Source: Aliiruegeria lutimaris
Lineage (GTDB): Bacteria; Pseudomonadota; Alphaproteobacteria; Rhodobacterales; Rhodobacteraceae
Reading direction: 5' to 3'
DNA: 64,000 bases
Assembly: GCF_900099935.1 (NCBI RefSeq)
Contig: NZ_FNEK01000004.1
Location: 62,001 to 126,000, forward strand
Shown in pieces: positions 52,549-61,727 of this stretch (position 1 is its first letter; each line of letters starts with the position of its first letter). The notes under the pieces are model-generated. The model had not been told where the DNA came from and searched no databases. It saw nothing but the letters and a program-made list of their open reading frames with translations. The position numbers and the translations under genes are program-made.

Positions 52549-54953
52549 CAGAAGGACGTAGACACGGTGAATTCGAAGTTCTGCTCCTTGTCATAGTCCT
52601 CTTTGATCAGAGGCCTCGAGAAGTTGAACCGCAACGGTCCGAGCGGCGAATCCCAGAGCAAGGCAACACCGGCCGCGGAACGCAGATAGAAGTCGTCATC
52701 GACCTCGTCGTTGCCACTCGGGCCACCGGCGGTGTTGTCGAGGCCCCAGACCGAGCCGATATCCCAGAACAGGCCGCCCGAGATGCCATATTCCTCAGGC
52801 AGGCCGATCGGGAACTCGGCCTCGAAACGCGCCACGGCGAAATAGTTGCCGCCCAGCACGTCCTCGTTGCCGACATTCAGGTCGCGCGGCCCCACCGAAT
52901 TCGGCTCGAAGCCCCGGATTTTCCTCGACAGCATGTAGCGTTCGAAAATCCGGCTATCGCCACCGGAGAAGGCCACCGCGCCGCCTTCCAGTTCTGCCCG
53001 GAAGGTAACGTCCTCGTTGAAGGTCTGCTTCTTGGCCCGTAGCAGCGCCTCGGTCCGAACGAAGCTCGCACCGTCCTCGCGCCCACCGAAATCCTGCCGG
53101 AAACGAAGGTAGACGCCCGAACGCGGGTCGAGACCGTTGCTGATGGTGTCATAGATATAGGAATAGCCGACCGAGAAGGAGCTCAGCGGGCCCATATCCT
53201 CTTCCTGCTGCAAGATGTAGGACGATACATCATCATCATAATCGCCGTCATCGTCGGTATCCTTGGTACCATCCTCGACACCGTGCAGCTTGCCGTAGTC
53301 ATAGGTCGCCCGAACGCCCAGCCGCGAATAGTCGGTCAGCGGGAAAGTCAGGGAAGGCTCGAACTGGCCCAGATCGGTATCGTAGGAGGAGTTGTCCTTT
53401 TCGGTCTTGCGATAATAGGCAGACAGACCGAACGTGACATCACGGTCCAGGAAAGCCGGCTCGACAAAGTTGAAGTTGAAGGTCGACGTAGACGAGGTGA
53501 TCCCGAGGCCCGCGGAAAGCCCCTGCCCACGACCGAGGAAGTTGCGCTCGGTGAAGGAGAAGTTGAAGCCCAGACCGTCAGAGGTGCCATAGCTTGCCCC
53601 GAAACCGAGTGAACCGGTCGGCGCTTCCTCGACATTGACATCCACGACCACGAGATCGCTGCTCGAACCCTGCCGGGCCTCCACCTGGGCGTCCTTGAAG
53701 AAGCCGAGCGCGCGAATCCTGTCCGCCCCCTGGCGAATCTCACGCGCGTTGAACGGGTCGCCCTCGGCAACGTCGAATTGACGGCGCACCACTCGGTCGA
53801 GCGTTGTCGTGTTGCCCTCGATGTCGATCCGCTCGACGAAGATCCGCGGACCGCGGCTGATGACATACTCGATATCCAGCGTCAGATCGCGGTCATTGCG
53901 GGTCACGCGCGGTTCCACGCGGATGAAATCCAGACCCCGGCGCGTGGCGAGGGTTTCGAGCCGGGTGATGTCCGTGTCGATCGGCACCGGGGAATAGACC
54001 GTGCCGGAACGGAGCTTGGCCGTCTTGCGGAAGGCGTCGATATCGATATCCGCAACGGTCGAAGAGACCGAAACCTTGCCGACCCGAAACTGTTGTCCCT
54101 CGCGCAGGTTGAAGGTGACGACATTGCCGCGGCGGTTGCGGTCGATCTCGGCCGTCGCGCTGAGAACCTGCACGTCGACATAGCCACGGTTGGAATAGAA
54201 ATCGCGCAACAGCTGCTTGTCATATTCCAGCCGTTCTTCGATGAGCGTGTCGCGGGCCACGAAGGCCCGGAAGATACCGGCCTGCTTGGTCTCGAGCGCC
54301 CGGCGCAGCCGGTAATCCGAATAGTTCCGGTTGCCGACGAAGGAGATACGCTCGATCTCGGAAACCTTGCCCTCCTGGATCTCGAACACGAGGTCCACGC
54401 GGTTGTCCGAGCGACGAATGATCTTCGGCGTGACGGTCGCGGCAATCCGTCCGGTCTGCCGATAGGCCTCGGCGATATTGGCAGCGTCCGCCTCGGCGGC
54501 CGAGGGCGAATAGATCCGGCGCGACTTCGATTCGACGATTTCGGCCATCGCCGTGTCGTTGAGGCGGCGATTCCCTTCGAAGGCGATCACGTTGATGGTC
54601 GGGTATTCCTTAACCTTGATGACCAGCGTATTTCCGCTCGGAACCAACTCCACAGTCTCGAAAAGGCCGGTTCCGGCAATGCCCTGATAGGCATCGTTCA
54701 GCTGGGCGGCCGAAACCGTCTGCCCCCTGCCGATGCCGGCATAAGTGGCAATCGTAGCGGCATCAATGCGTTGATTTCCCTGAATATCCAGGTTCGTGAA
54801 GCTGTAGCTCTGGGCCATGGCCGCTTGCGGAAAGGTGCCGCCCGAGACCACCAGGACCCCACAGAGGGCCATAGCCGCGACGCCGGAAAGTTTCCGTGCT
54901 GGGCTGCTCATCCGGGCGTTCATGGCAGTGCCGCCCGTTATATGTTTTTTCAT
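52548..54953 (-). CDS. bamA: Outer-membrane protein assembly factor BamA
   Basis: 801 aa: signal peptide through AAMAQS, five POTRA repeats (about 50-420, for example SFTNLDIQGNQRIDAATIATYAGI, IEGNTTTLDRVVRRQFDVAEGDPFN), and a C-terminal 16-strand barrel with VRGF-like RKIRGFEPNSVGPRD and a terminal Phe (EFTVSTSF). Central insertase for outer-membrane beta-barrels. An alternative start MNARMSSPARK lies at 54923. Confidence 0.96.
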   Translation of the reverse strand: MKKHITGGTAMNARMSSPARKLSGVAAMALCGVLVVSGGTFPQAAMAQSYSFTNLDIQGNQRIDAATIATYAGIGRGQTVSAAQLNDAYQGIAGTGLFETVELVPSGNTLVIKVKEYPTINVIAFEGNRRLNDTAMAEIVESKSRRIYSPSAAEADAANIAEAYRQTGRIAATVTPKIIRRSDNRVDLVFEIQEGKVSEIERISFVGNRNYSDYRLRRALETKQAGIFRAFVARDTLIEERLEYDKQLLRDFYSNRGYVDVQVLSATAEIDRNRRGNVVTFNLREGQQFRVGKVSVSSTVADIDIDAFRKTAKLRSGTVYSPVPIDTDITRLETLATRRGLDFIRVEPRVTRNDRDLTLDIEYVISRGPRIFVERIDIEGNTTTLDRVVRRQFDVAEGDPFNAREIRQGADRIRALGFFKDAQVEARQGSSSDLVVVDVNVEEAPTGSLGFGASYGTSDGLGFNFSFTERNFLGRGQGLSAGLGITSSTSTFNFNFVEPAFLDRDVTFGLSAYYRKTEKDNSSYDTDLGQFEPSLTFPLTDYSRLGVRATYDYGKLHGVEDGTKDTDDDGDYDDDVSSYILQQEEDMGPLSSFSVGYSYIYDTISNGLDPRSGVYLRFRQDFGGREDGASFVRTEALLRAKKQTFNEDVTFRAELEGGAVAFSGGDSRIFERYMLSRKIRGFEPNSVGPRDLNVGNEDVLGGNYFAVARFEAEFPIGLPEEYGISGGLFWDIGSVWGLDNTAGGPSGNDEVDDDFYLRSAAGVALLWDSPLGPLRFNFSRPLIKEDYDKEQNFEFTVSTSF

Positions 54954-55082
54954 GCTGCCGCCCCCCAGGCGCGAGGTTCTATTATTTATTTATGCCATTT
55001 GCTAGCGAGGTTCGCCTCTCTTGTCAAAACGACAAAGGGCGCCGCGTGAGCGTCGCCCCCCTGATTGAATTATCGGCGGAAA

Positions 55083-55217
55083 TCAGCCTGCAAGCAGGGA
55101 TCCAAGCGCCGCGGCACCGGTCAGGGCCGCTATAATCGCCGCTATGTAGAAGATCCTGTCCCAGTTCAGCTGAACAATCAGGCTGATGCTTTGGTAGCCA
55201 GCGGACATCGTTTGCAT
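55083..55217 (-). CDS. 44-aa membrane peptide between rseP and bamA
   Basis: ATG 55215-55217, AAGGTG 7-8 nt upstream, stop TGA 55083-55085. The product begins MQTMSAGYQSISLIVQLNWD and continues with a helix-forming membrane span RIFYIAAIIAALTGAAALGS. A GC-rich hairpin follows at about 55035-55058. It sits 79 bp after rseP and 129 bp before bamA in an otherwise tight conserved cluster. I do not recognise a family; good codon structure and ribosome site favour a real gene. Confidence 0.6.
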   Translation of the reverse strand: MQTMSAGYQSISLIVQLNWDRIFYIAAIIAALTGAAALGSLLAG

Positions 55218-55296
55218 GACTCGCACCTTTTGCGTGTTTCGACCAGGAACCAACCTAAAGCTAAAATATGTCCAGATTGGGGCGAAACGACGCGGT

Positions 55297-56634
55297 TTAT
55301 GGGCAGAACAAGTCGTTGGTGACCGCGAAGACCATCAAGCTCAGCATCAGGGTCAGACCGATTCCCATCAGTATCCGCAACGCATTGTCGCTGGGCGGGC
55401 GCCCGGTGATGGCCTCGTACACGTGAAAGGCCAGGTGACCGCCGTCGAGAACCGGAATCGGGAACAGGTTCAGCAGGCCGACCGCCGTCGAGAGAACCGC
55501 GATGAACCAGATGAAGCTGCTCGCCCCCTGGCTCGCCGCCGCGCCCGAGGTTTCGGCGATGCCGATGGGGCCGCGCAGGTTGCAGGAGGAAATCGCGCCC
55601 GTCACCATATGCCACAGGCCCGAAAGCGAGCTTTTGACAATGAACCAGGTCTGGTCGACGCCGTAGTTGACAGCCTCCAGAACCCCCGGCGACTCGGTCG
55701 CCGGCGTGAAAAACAGCCCGCCCGTCATGCCGATGAGCCAGCGGGTCTCGAAACTGCCATCCGCGTTCGGCACGTCCACGCGCCGGGGTGCGAGGACGAA
55801 TTCGAGCGCCTCGCCATCGCGCCAGACATTGAGTTTCATCGCCCGCCCTTCGGAGGCGGCCACGGTCTCCTGCAATTGCTTGAAGGCGGTGATCTGGGTG
55901 CCGTCGATGGCCGTGATCACGTCGCCGACCTCGATGCCCACATCCATCGCCGCCGACCCGGGCTGCAGCCCGTCCACCATCGGCGGGAAGGGGAACGGCC
56001 CGTCCAGCGATACCTGCCGCCCGGCGCGCTCGATCTCGTAGGAAACCGTCTCGGACACGTCCAACCCGCGCACGACTTCGAAGAAACCGACATAATCTTC
56101 GGCCGCCTGCCCGCCGACCGACAGGATGCGGTCCCCCGGCTGGAGCGCCTGCACCTGCGCCGGCATCGGCTTGAGCGCGCCCACCTCGACCGGTTCCTTG
56201 GCCGTACCTTCCCACAGTATCATGGCAGAGAAGACGAGAATCGACAGGATGAAATTGAACACCGGCCCCGCGGCAACCGTCGCAGCCCGCGCCCAGAGCG
56301 GCGCGCCGTGCATGGTGTGGCGGCGCGTTTCCGGATCCATCTCCTCGAATTCGTCCGAGGCCTTGTCGCTGGCCGCCGAGGCGTCGCCGAGAAATTTCAC
56401 GTACCCGCCAAAGGGAAGCGCCGCGACCTGCCACTGGGTGCCATGCTTGTCCGTGCGCTTGAGCAGGACCGGCCCGAAGCCGATGGAGAACACCTCCGCC
56501 CGAATCCCAGACCAACGGCCCACGATGTAATGGCCATACTCATGCACGAAAACGATCACGCTGAGGGCAACGACAAAGGCAGCGATGGTCCAGAGAAGGC
56601 CCCCGAATTCGGGGATCAGCGAGGCAAAATCCAT
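55297..56634 (-). CDS. rseP: Site-2 protease RseP (zinc metalloprotease)
   Basis: 445 aa. HEYGH zinc motif at 31-35 in the first membrane helix, a PDZ domain at about 135-230 (PGDRILSVGGQAAEDY...), a second PDZ-like part, and the third zinc ligand in LDGG at 396-399 (LFPIPVLDGGHLAFHVYEAI). Cleaves transmembrane anti-sigma factors and remnant signal peptides in the inner membrane. It is 6 bp after dxr. Confidence 0.94.
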   Translation of the reverse strand: MDFASLIPEFGGLLWTIAAFVVALSVIVFVHEYGHYIVGRWSGIRAEVFSIGFGPVLLKRTDKHGTQWQVAALPFGGYVKFLGDASAASDKASDEFEEMDPETRRHTMHGAPLWARAATVAAGPVFNFILSILVFSAMILWEGTAKEPVEVGALKPMPAQVQALQPGDRILSVGGQAAEDYVGFFEVVRGLDVSETVSYEIERAGRQVSLDGPFPFPPMVDGLQPGSAAMDVGIEVGDVITAIDGTQITAFKQLQETVAASEGRAMKLNVWRDGEALEFVLAPRRVDVPNADGSFETRWLIGMTGGLFFTPATESPGVLEAVNYGVDQTWFIVKSSLSGLWHMVTGAISSCNLRGPIGIAETSGAAASQGASSFIWFIAVLSTAVGLLNLFPIPVLDGGHLAFHVYEAITGRPPSDNALRILMGIGLTLMLSLMVFAVTNDLFCP

Positions 56635-56640
56635 TTGATA

Positions 56641-57819
56641 TCAAGCATCCATGTTGATCCGGGCCGCGGCCTCGGCCGCGCGTATCCGAGCGACATGATC
56701 TGTTTCAATGACATCTTCAAGGCACATGCGGTCACATTTCAGGGCGTTCTCGCCTTCCATGGCGGCAAGCACCTCCTCGACGACCACCGCCATGTCGGTG
56801 AACCGGATGTCGCGTGCCAGGAAGGAATCCAGCGCCTGTTCCTTGGCGGCGTTGAAAACGGCACCGGCGAGGCCGCGCACCTTCATCACCTCGCGCGCAA
56901 GCCGCAGCGCCGGCCAGCGCGCCTCGCTGGGCTCACGGAATTCCAGCTTGCCGATCCGCGCGAGGTCCAACCGCTCCACTGGCAGCGGTCGGCGCTCCGG
57001 GTAATGCAGCGCATAGCCGATTGCGTGGCGCATATCCGCCGGGCCCACATGCGCCATCAGCCCGCCATCGTTGAAGCCGATCAGCGCATGTACCAGCGAT
57101 TGCGGGTGTACAAGGACCTCGATCTGGCGCGGCTCGAACCCGAAAAACTCCCGCGTTTCAATAAGCTCCAGGGACTTGTTGAACATGGACGCGGAATCGA
57201 CCGTGATCCGCTGGCCCATGTCCCAGTTCGGATGCGTACTGGCCTGCTCCGGCGTCGCTCTCGGCAGATCCTCCAGCGGCCAGTCCCGGAAGGCCCCACC
57301 GGACGCGGTGAGGATCACCCGCTCAACGGCAGAAATGTCTTCGCCCACAAGGGCTTGCCAGACGGCGCTATGTTCGCTGTCAACCGGCAGAACATCGGCC
57401 TTGTTGGCCCGTGCCGTCCGCATCAGCAATTCGCCGGCGCAGACGAGCGATTCCTTGTTGGCCAGCGCCAGCGCCGCGCCCTGTTCGAGCGCCTTCAGGC
57501 CGGGCACCAGCCCCGCCGCGCCGACAATGGCGGACATCACCCAGTCGACCGGGCGTTCCGCGGCCTCGGAGATCGCCATAGGGCCGGCTGCCACTTCGAT
57601 TCCGGTACCTGAAAGAAGCTCTGCAAGCTCCTGTTTGCAATCTGGAAAGCATGTAACCGCCAGCTTGGCGTTGAGCGAGATCGCCTGCTCCGCCAGCCGC
57701 GCGATATTGCGCCCGCCGGTCAGCGCCACGACCTCGTATTCTTCCGGTGCCCGCGCGATGAGGTCTACCGTGTTTTCGCCGATCGAGCCTGTGGAGCCGA
57801 AGATCGACACGCGTTTCAT
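56641..57819 (-). CDS. dxr: 1-deoxy-D-xylulose 5-phosphate reductoisomerase
   Basis: 392 aa. NADPH-binding N-terminus MKRVSIFGSTGSIGENTVDLI, metal/substrate sites NKESLVCAGELL, LPVDSEHSAVWQAL, ILTASGGAFRDWP, HPNWDMGQRITVDSASMFNKSLELIE. Second step of the MEP isoprenoid pathway, providing precursors to UppS. 4-bp overlap with cdsA. Confidence 0.97.
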   Translation of the reverse strand: MKRVSIFGSTGSIGENTVDLIARAPEEYEVVALTGGRNIARLAEQAISLNAKLAVTCFPDCKQELAELLSGTGIEVAAGPMAISEAAERPVDWVMSAIVGAAGLVPGLKALEQGAALALANKESLVCAGELLMRTARANKADVLPVDSEHSAVWQALVGEDISAVERVILTASGGAFRDWPLEDLPRATPEQASTHPNWDMGQRITVDSASMFNKSLELIETREFFGFEPRQIEVLVHPQSLVHALIGFNDGGLMAHVGPADMRHAIGYALHYPERRPLPVERLDLARIGKLEFREPSEARWPALRLAREVMKVRGLAGAVFNAAKEQALDSFLARDIRFTDMAVVVEEVLAAMEGENALKCDRMCLEDVIETDHVARIRAAEAAARINMDA

Positions 57820-58637
57820 ATCCGGACCTCCGGCACATCCACCAGCAGCGCCAGGAGCAGCATGAAGAGCGACGCGCCCAACAGCCCGTCAAAGCGATCG
57901 AACAGGCCGCCATGTCCGGGAATGATGGCCGAGGAATCCTTGACCCCCAGCCGGCGCTTGAGCGCGCTTTCGGCAATGTCCCCCATCTGCGAGGCGAAGG
58001 ACAAGAGCATGGAGAGCCAGATGAGATCCCGCCCAGCATCGGTGAAGGTCAGGAAGATCGCTCCGATCAGACCGGCACCGATCCAGCCTGCGGCAGTCCC
58101 GGACCAGGTCTTCTTGGGACTGATACTCGGCCAGAACTTCGGCCCGCCGAAATGGCGTCCCGCGAAATAGCCCGCAACATCCGTTACCACGACACAGATG
58201 ACCATCCAGAAAAGCCAGGTGCCGCCATAGACCTCCCGCGCCTCGACGAGGCCCCATCCGGCCACGGTAAGGCCCAAGGCAAACAGAAAAAATGTTAATT
58301 TTTCCAGTGGCATGGAGAGCATTCCCGCCACGGCGGGCAGAAACAGAAGGAACAGGTGCCAATCGGGTTGCTGCTGTGTCAGCCCGGAAATGACGGAGGC
58401 GGAGAAGGCCGCGAGCAGCATCGCGCCCACATCCCATCCCGGCCGGATCATCCGTGCCAGTTCCCAGATCATCACCGAGGTGACGAACACCACCAGCATC
58501 TGGAACCAGACTCCGCCAAGCCGGATCGCCACGACGCCAATCAGCACCATCAGCAACCCGGTCCATGTCCGCGCATTCAGGTCTTCCCAACGTGCAGACG
58601 AGGTGTTTTTATTGCTTTCAGCCAAGAACCGCTCCAT
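57816..58637 (-). CDS. cdsA: Phosphatidate cytidylyltransferase
   Basis: 273 aa from ATG 58635-58637; it overlaps uppS by 20 bp. Multi-span membrane protein with the CDP-DAG synthase signature SALKRRLGVKDSSAIIPGHGGLFDRFDGLL near the C-terminus (S-x-x-K-R-x4-KD ... HGG-x-x-DR). Makes CDP-diacylglycerol for phospholipid synthesis. Confidence 0.93.
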   Translation of the reverse strand: MERFLAESNKNTSSARWEDLNARTWTGLLMVLIGVVAIRLGGVWFQMLVVFVTSVMIWELARMIRPGWDVGAMLLAAFSASVISGLTQQQPDWHLFLLFLPAVAGMLSMPLEKLTFFLFALGLTVAGWGLVEAREVYGGTWLFWMVICVVVTDVAGYFAGRHFGGPKFWPSISPKKTWSGTAAGWIGAGLIGAIFLTFTDAGRDLIWLSMLLSFASQMGDIAESALKRRLGVKDSSAIIPGHGGLFDRFDGLLGASLFMLLLALLVDVPEVRI

Positions 58638-59343
58638 ATCGCCGCTCCCGCTTGCCAAACCCGGCCAGCACCTCGGCGAATTTTTCCGCCGTGAAATCGG
58701 GCCAGAGCGTGTCGACGAATTCATATTCTGAATAGGCCGATTGCCAGAGCAGGAAATTCGAAATCCGCGCCTCGCCGGATGTCCGTATCACCAGGTCCGG
58801 GTCCGGCAGGGTATGAGTGTCGAGAAAACGCCCCAGCGTTTCGGCATCGACATCATCGGGGTCCAGCCGCCCGGCGGCGACTTCGCGGGCAAGCCGGAGC
58901 GTCGCGCGCGTCACCTCGTCCCGACCGCCGTAATTGAGCGCGATCGTCAGGTGGACGTCATCATTGTCTGCCGTCAGCGCCTCAAGGTCGTCCATCAGCT
59001 TGACCAGCTTGCGGTCCAGCCTGTCACGGTCGCCGATGAAGCGCACCCGCACCCGCTTGGCCAGCAGGCGCTGCGCTTCCTTCAGGATGTAGCGGCGAAA
59101 CAGCGTCATCAGCCCGGAAACCTCGGCCTGCGTCCGCTTCCAGTTCTCGGTCGAGAAGGCAAAGATCGTCAGGTAGCGCACGCCGAGATCCGGGCACGCC
59201 TCGACGATCTCGCTCACCCGACGCGCGCCAGCCTGGTGACCGAACAAACGCGGACGGCCGCGGGCGGTTGCCCAGCGGCCGTTGCCATCCATGATGATAG
59301 CGACATGTTCGGGGGCCTTGTGAAGGTTGTCTTCGGCGGGCAT
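58618..59343 (-). CDS. uppS: Undecaprenyl diphosphate synthase
   Basis: 241 aa from ATG 59341-59343 (AAGGGGG upstream; the upstream TTG at 59367 is rejected). Catalytic Asp19 in IIMDGNGRWA, then GARRVSEIVEACPDLGVRYLTIFAFSTENWKR, LTIALNYGGRDEV and the C-terminal DLVIRTSGEARISNFLLWQSAYSEYEFVDTLWPDF. cis-Prenyltransferase making the peptidoglycan/O-antigen lipid carrier. Confidence 0.96.
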   Translation of the reverse strand: MPAEDNLHKAPEHVAIIMDGNGRWATARGRPRLFGHQAGARRVSEIVEACPDLGVRYLTIFAFSTENWKRTQAEVSGLMTLFRRYILKEAQRLLAKRVRVRFIGDRDRLDRKLVKLMDDLEALTADNDDVHLTIALNYGGRDEVTRATLRLAREVAAGRLDPDDVDAETLGRFLDTHTLPDPDLVIRTSGEARISNFLLWQSAYSEYEFVDTLWPDFTAEKFAEVLAGFGKRERRYGAVLG

Positions 59344-59379
59344 CAGGCCCCCTTTCAGCTTTGCCAAACGATCCGCAGG

Positions 59380-59946
59380 TCAGACCTGCATGATCTCTTC
59401 CTGCTTGTGTTCCAGGGTAGCATCGACCAGCTTGATGTGCTTGTCGGTCATCTCCTGGATGTCGTCATGCCACATCTTTTCCTCGTCTTCAGGCATACCG
59501 TCGGACTTGGCCTTCTTGAGCTTGTGCATGCCGTCCTGGCGGACGTTGCGAATGGCGATTCGGGCGCTCTCGGCATAGGTCGCGGCGACCTTGGTCAGCT
59601 CGCGGCGGCGCTCTTCGTTCAGCTCCGGGATCGGCAGACGGATGATGGTACCGTCGACGACCGGGTTAATGCCCAGCCCGCTCTCGCGCAATGCCTTCTC
59701 GGCCTTGGAAACCATGCTCTTGTCCCAGATGTTCAGCGTGATCATCCGCGGCTCCGGCACGTTCACGGTGCCGATCTGGTTGAGTGGCGTCATCGCGCCA
59801 TAGGCATCGACCTGGATCGGATCCAGCATGGACGCCGAGGCCCGGCCGGTCCGAAGCGTCAGGAATTCCGCCTTCAGCGCCTTGATCGCCCCATCCATCC
59901 GGTGTTTCAGGTCGGCGACATCGGGTTCTTCATAGTCTGCTGACAT
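59380..59946 (-). CDS. frr: Ribosome recycling factor
   Basis: 188 aa from ATG 59944-59946 with GGGAGG upstream. Conserved blocks [49 protein letters not shown] and the long helical hairpin [34 protein letters not shown]. Splits terminated ribosomes with EF-G. Confidence 0.97.
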   Translation of the reverse strand: MSADYEEPDVADLKHRMDGAIKALKAEFLTLRTGRASASMLDPIQVDAYGAMTPLNQIGTVNVPEPRMITLNIWDKSMVSKAEKALRESGLGINPVVDGTIIRLPIPELNEERRRELTKVAATYAESARIAIRNVRQDGMHKLKKAKSDGMPEDEEKMWHDDIQEMTDKHIKLVDATLEHKQEEIMQV

Positions 59947-60074
59947 GTGCCTGTTCCCTCCCAAGCATCTCGTTCGTTCGCAACGTTCTACAATCGCTGC
60001 AACGCGTTGTATAGCATCCGCTCGGCGATGTTTAGAACGGAAAGGCTATAATTTCCTTTTCCGCGAAATCGACG

Positions 60075-60103
60075 CGGCCGGCAAAGCTGGAAGCTGCCGG
60101 CCG
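60075..60103. repeat. Hairpin downstream of the VPLPA-CTERM gene
   Basis: Arms CGGCCGGC and GCCGGCCG with an inner AGCT-GGA-AGCT pairing, without a clear T-run. It may mark the end of the VPLPA transcript or be a weak attenuator before frr. Confidence 0.4.
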
Positions 60104-60160
60104 TTCTCCCGTCCAGGGATGAAGGATCAAGGCGGCACGCGACCGCCCGGTTCCGCCCGT

Positions 60161-60790
60161 TCAGCCAGCGCCCCTTCGGCGCCGGCGGCGGCTTGCGAAC
60201 GCCCCCACGCCCAAAACCGAGCCCAGCAATACCGAGGATGCAGGCAGCGGAACCGGCGAGATCTCGACCGAGATATTGTCGAACTGATGGAAATCGGCCG
60301 TTTGGGTCCAGGTCACGCTGATGACACTGTCGAAGCCATCGAAATAGAAGGTCTCCATGCCCCAGACACCGTCGAGATCGAAAGTTTGCTCGACCGTCGT
60401 ACCGTCTTCATAGGTGCCGGTAAAGGTAACGCTGGTGTCGCCGATCCGGTTGGACGCGAGTTCGGACAGGTCGATGGACTCGAGGTCGAAAGCGCTGCCG
60501 TCGCTCGCCGCAAGTTGGGTCACGCCGTTGACGCGATTGTTGAGCATGGAGGTCGAGCCGGTATTGTAGCGAGAGTTGCCGGTCTCGGGTATGGCGAAGG
60601 CCGTCCTGGTATTGGACGTCAGGTTCGTCAGCGTGAAATCGTCGTAGGTATAGGTTCCGCCGACATAGTCGAAGGCACGCCCCGACCCTTCAAGATCTTG
60701 GAAATCGATCGTTATCGCCTGTGCCGGCGTTGCGAACCCCGCAACGACAAGGGCGGCCCAGAACAACAGTGTTTTTCCAAATCGAAACAT
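60161..60790 (-). CDS. VPLPA-CTERM sorted surface/secreted protein
   Basis: 209 aa from ATG 60788-60790. Signal peptide MFRFGKTLLFWAALVVAGFATPAQA, a beta-rich, Asp/Thr/Tyr-rich middle (ITIDFQDLEG ... FDYVGGTYTYDDFTLTNL), and a C-terminal sorting region: VPLPA motif at about 181-185, a hydrophobic span (SSVLLGSVLGVGAFA) and the tail SRRRRRRGAG. This is the tripartite PEP-CTERM-like signal (VPLPA type) recognised by exosortase-related enzymes. Function unknown; no exosortase gene is in the window. It interrupts the usual pyrH-frr pairing. Confidence 0.8.
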   Translation of the reverse strand: MFRFGKTLLFWAALVVAGFATPAQAITIDFQDLEGSGRAFDYVGGTYTYDDFTLTNLTSNTRTAFAIPETGNSRYNTGSTSMLNNRVNGVTQLAASDGSAFDLESIDLSELASNRIGDTSVTFTGTYEDGTTVEQTFDLDGVWGMETFYFDGFDSVISVTWTQTADFHQFDNISVEISPVPLPASSVLLGSVLGVGAFASRRRRRRGAG

Positions 60791-60858
60791 GATGCCTGCC
60801 AATTCCAACTGCTCGCGGACCGATTTTCGTCGGCTCTTAAGGAATTATTAGGCATGAA

Positions 60859-60883
60859 AACCGGCGGGAAAGAGGCGCCGGTT
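60859..60883 (-). terminator. Hairpin terminator after pyrH
   Basis: Minus-strand perfect 8-bp stem AACCGGCG/CGCCGGTT, 9-nt loop, short TTTT tail. It isolates pyrH from the VPLPA gene. Confidence 0.6.
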
Positions 60884-60911
60884 TGGTCATTTATTAACCT
60901 TTTCGAGGTGC

Positions 60912-61649
60912 TCAGCCCTGAACGCGGGTATAGGTGCCCTCGCCCGCGAGGATGCCGCGGAAGCCGCCCGGCTCATCCAGCGAGAAGACGATGATCGGCA
61001 GGTTGTTGTCGCGTGCCAGCGCGATGGCAGAAGCGTCCATCACCTTGAGCCGCTTGGTCAGGCACTCGTCATAGGTGACGCTGTCATAGCGCACGGCGTC
61101 GTCGAACTTCACCGGATCCTTGTCATAGATCCCGTCCACCTTGGTGCCCTTGAAGATAGCCTCGCAGGCCATCTCGTTGGCGCGCAGCGCGCCTGCGGTG
61201 TCGGTGGTGAAATACGGGTTGCCGGTGCCGGCGGCAAAGATGCAAACCCGCTTCTTCTCCAGGTGGCGCACCGCGCGGCGGCGGATGTAAGGCTCGCAAA
61301 CCTCGTCCATGCGGATGGCCGAGATGACGCGGGTAAAGACGCCCATTTCCTCGAGCGCGGACTGCATCGCGAGCGCGTTCATCACCGTGGCGAGCATGCC
61401 CATGTAGTCGGCCGTGGTGCGTTCCATTCCTTGAGCGGAACCCGACAGGCCGCGGAAGATATTGCCGCCGCCGATCACCATGCAGATCTCGACGCCCAGG
61501 TCGTGGACCGATTTCACTTCATTGGCGATGCGCTGCACGGTGGGCGGGTGCAGACCGTAGCCCTGGTCTCCCATCAACGCCTCGCCCGAGATTTTCAGAA
61601 GAACCCGTTTATAGGCCGGTGTCGGTTGATCCTCGGTCACGTCGAGCAT
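60912..61649 (-). CDS. pyrH: Uridylate kinase
   Basis: 245 aa from ATG 61647-61649 (AGAGGG upstream). [49 protein letters not shown], and the C-terminal [21 protein letters not shown]. Phosphorylates UMP to UDP. Divergent from miaA. Confidence 0.96.
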   Translation of the reverse strand: MLDVTEDQPTPAYKRVLLKISGEALMGDQGYGLHPPTVQRIANEVKSVHDLGVEICMVIGGGNIFRGLSGSAQGMERTTADYMGMLATVMNALAMQSALEEMGVFTRVISAIRMDEVCEPYIRRRAVRHLEKKRVCIFAAGTGNPYFTTDTAGALRANEMACEAIFKGTKVDGIYDKDPVKFDDAVRYDSVTYDECLTKRLKVMDASAIALARDNNLPIIVFSLDEPGGFRGILAGEGTYTRVQG

Positions 61650-61727
61650 ATCAAAATCCCTCTGATCTGGCTTCCGCGCCTTCCTGTCGGAAAATGGCGC
61701 GGCCTTCAACCGTCAAGGCGCGTTTCA

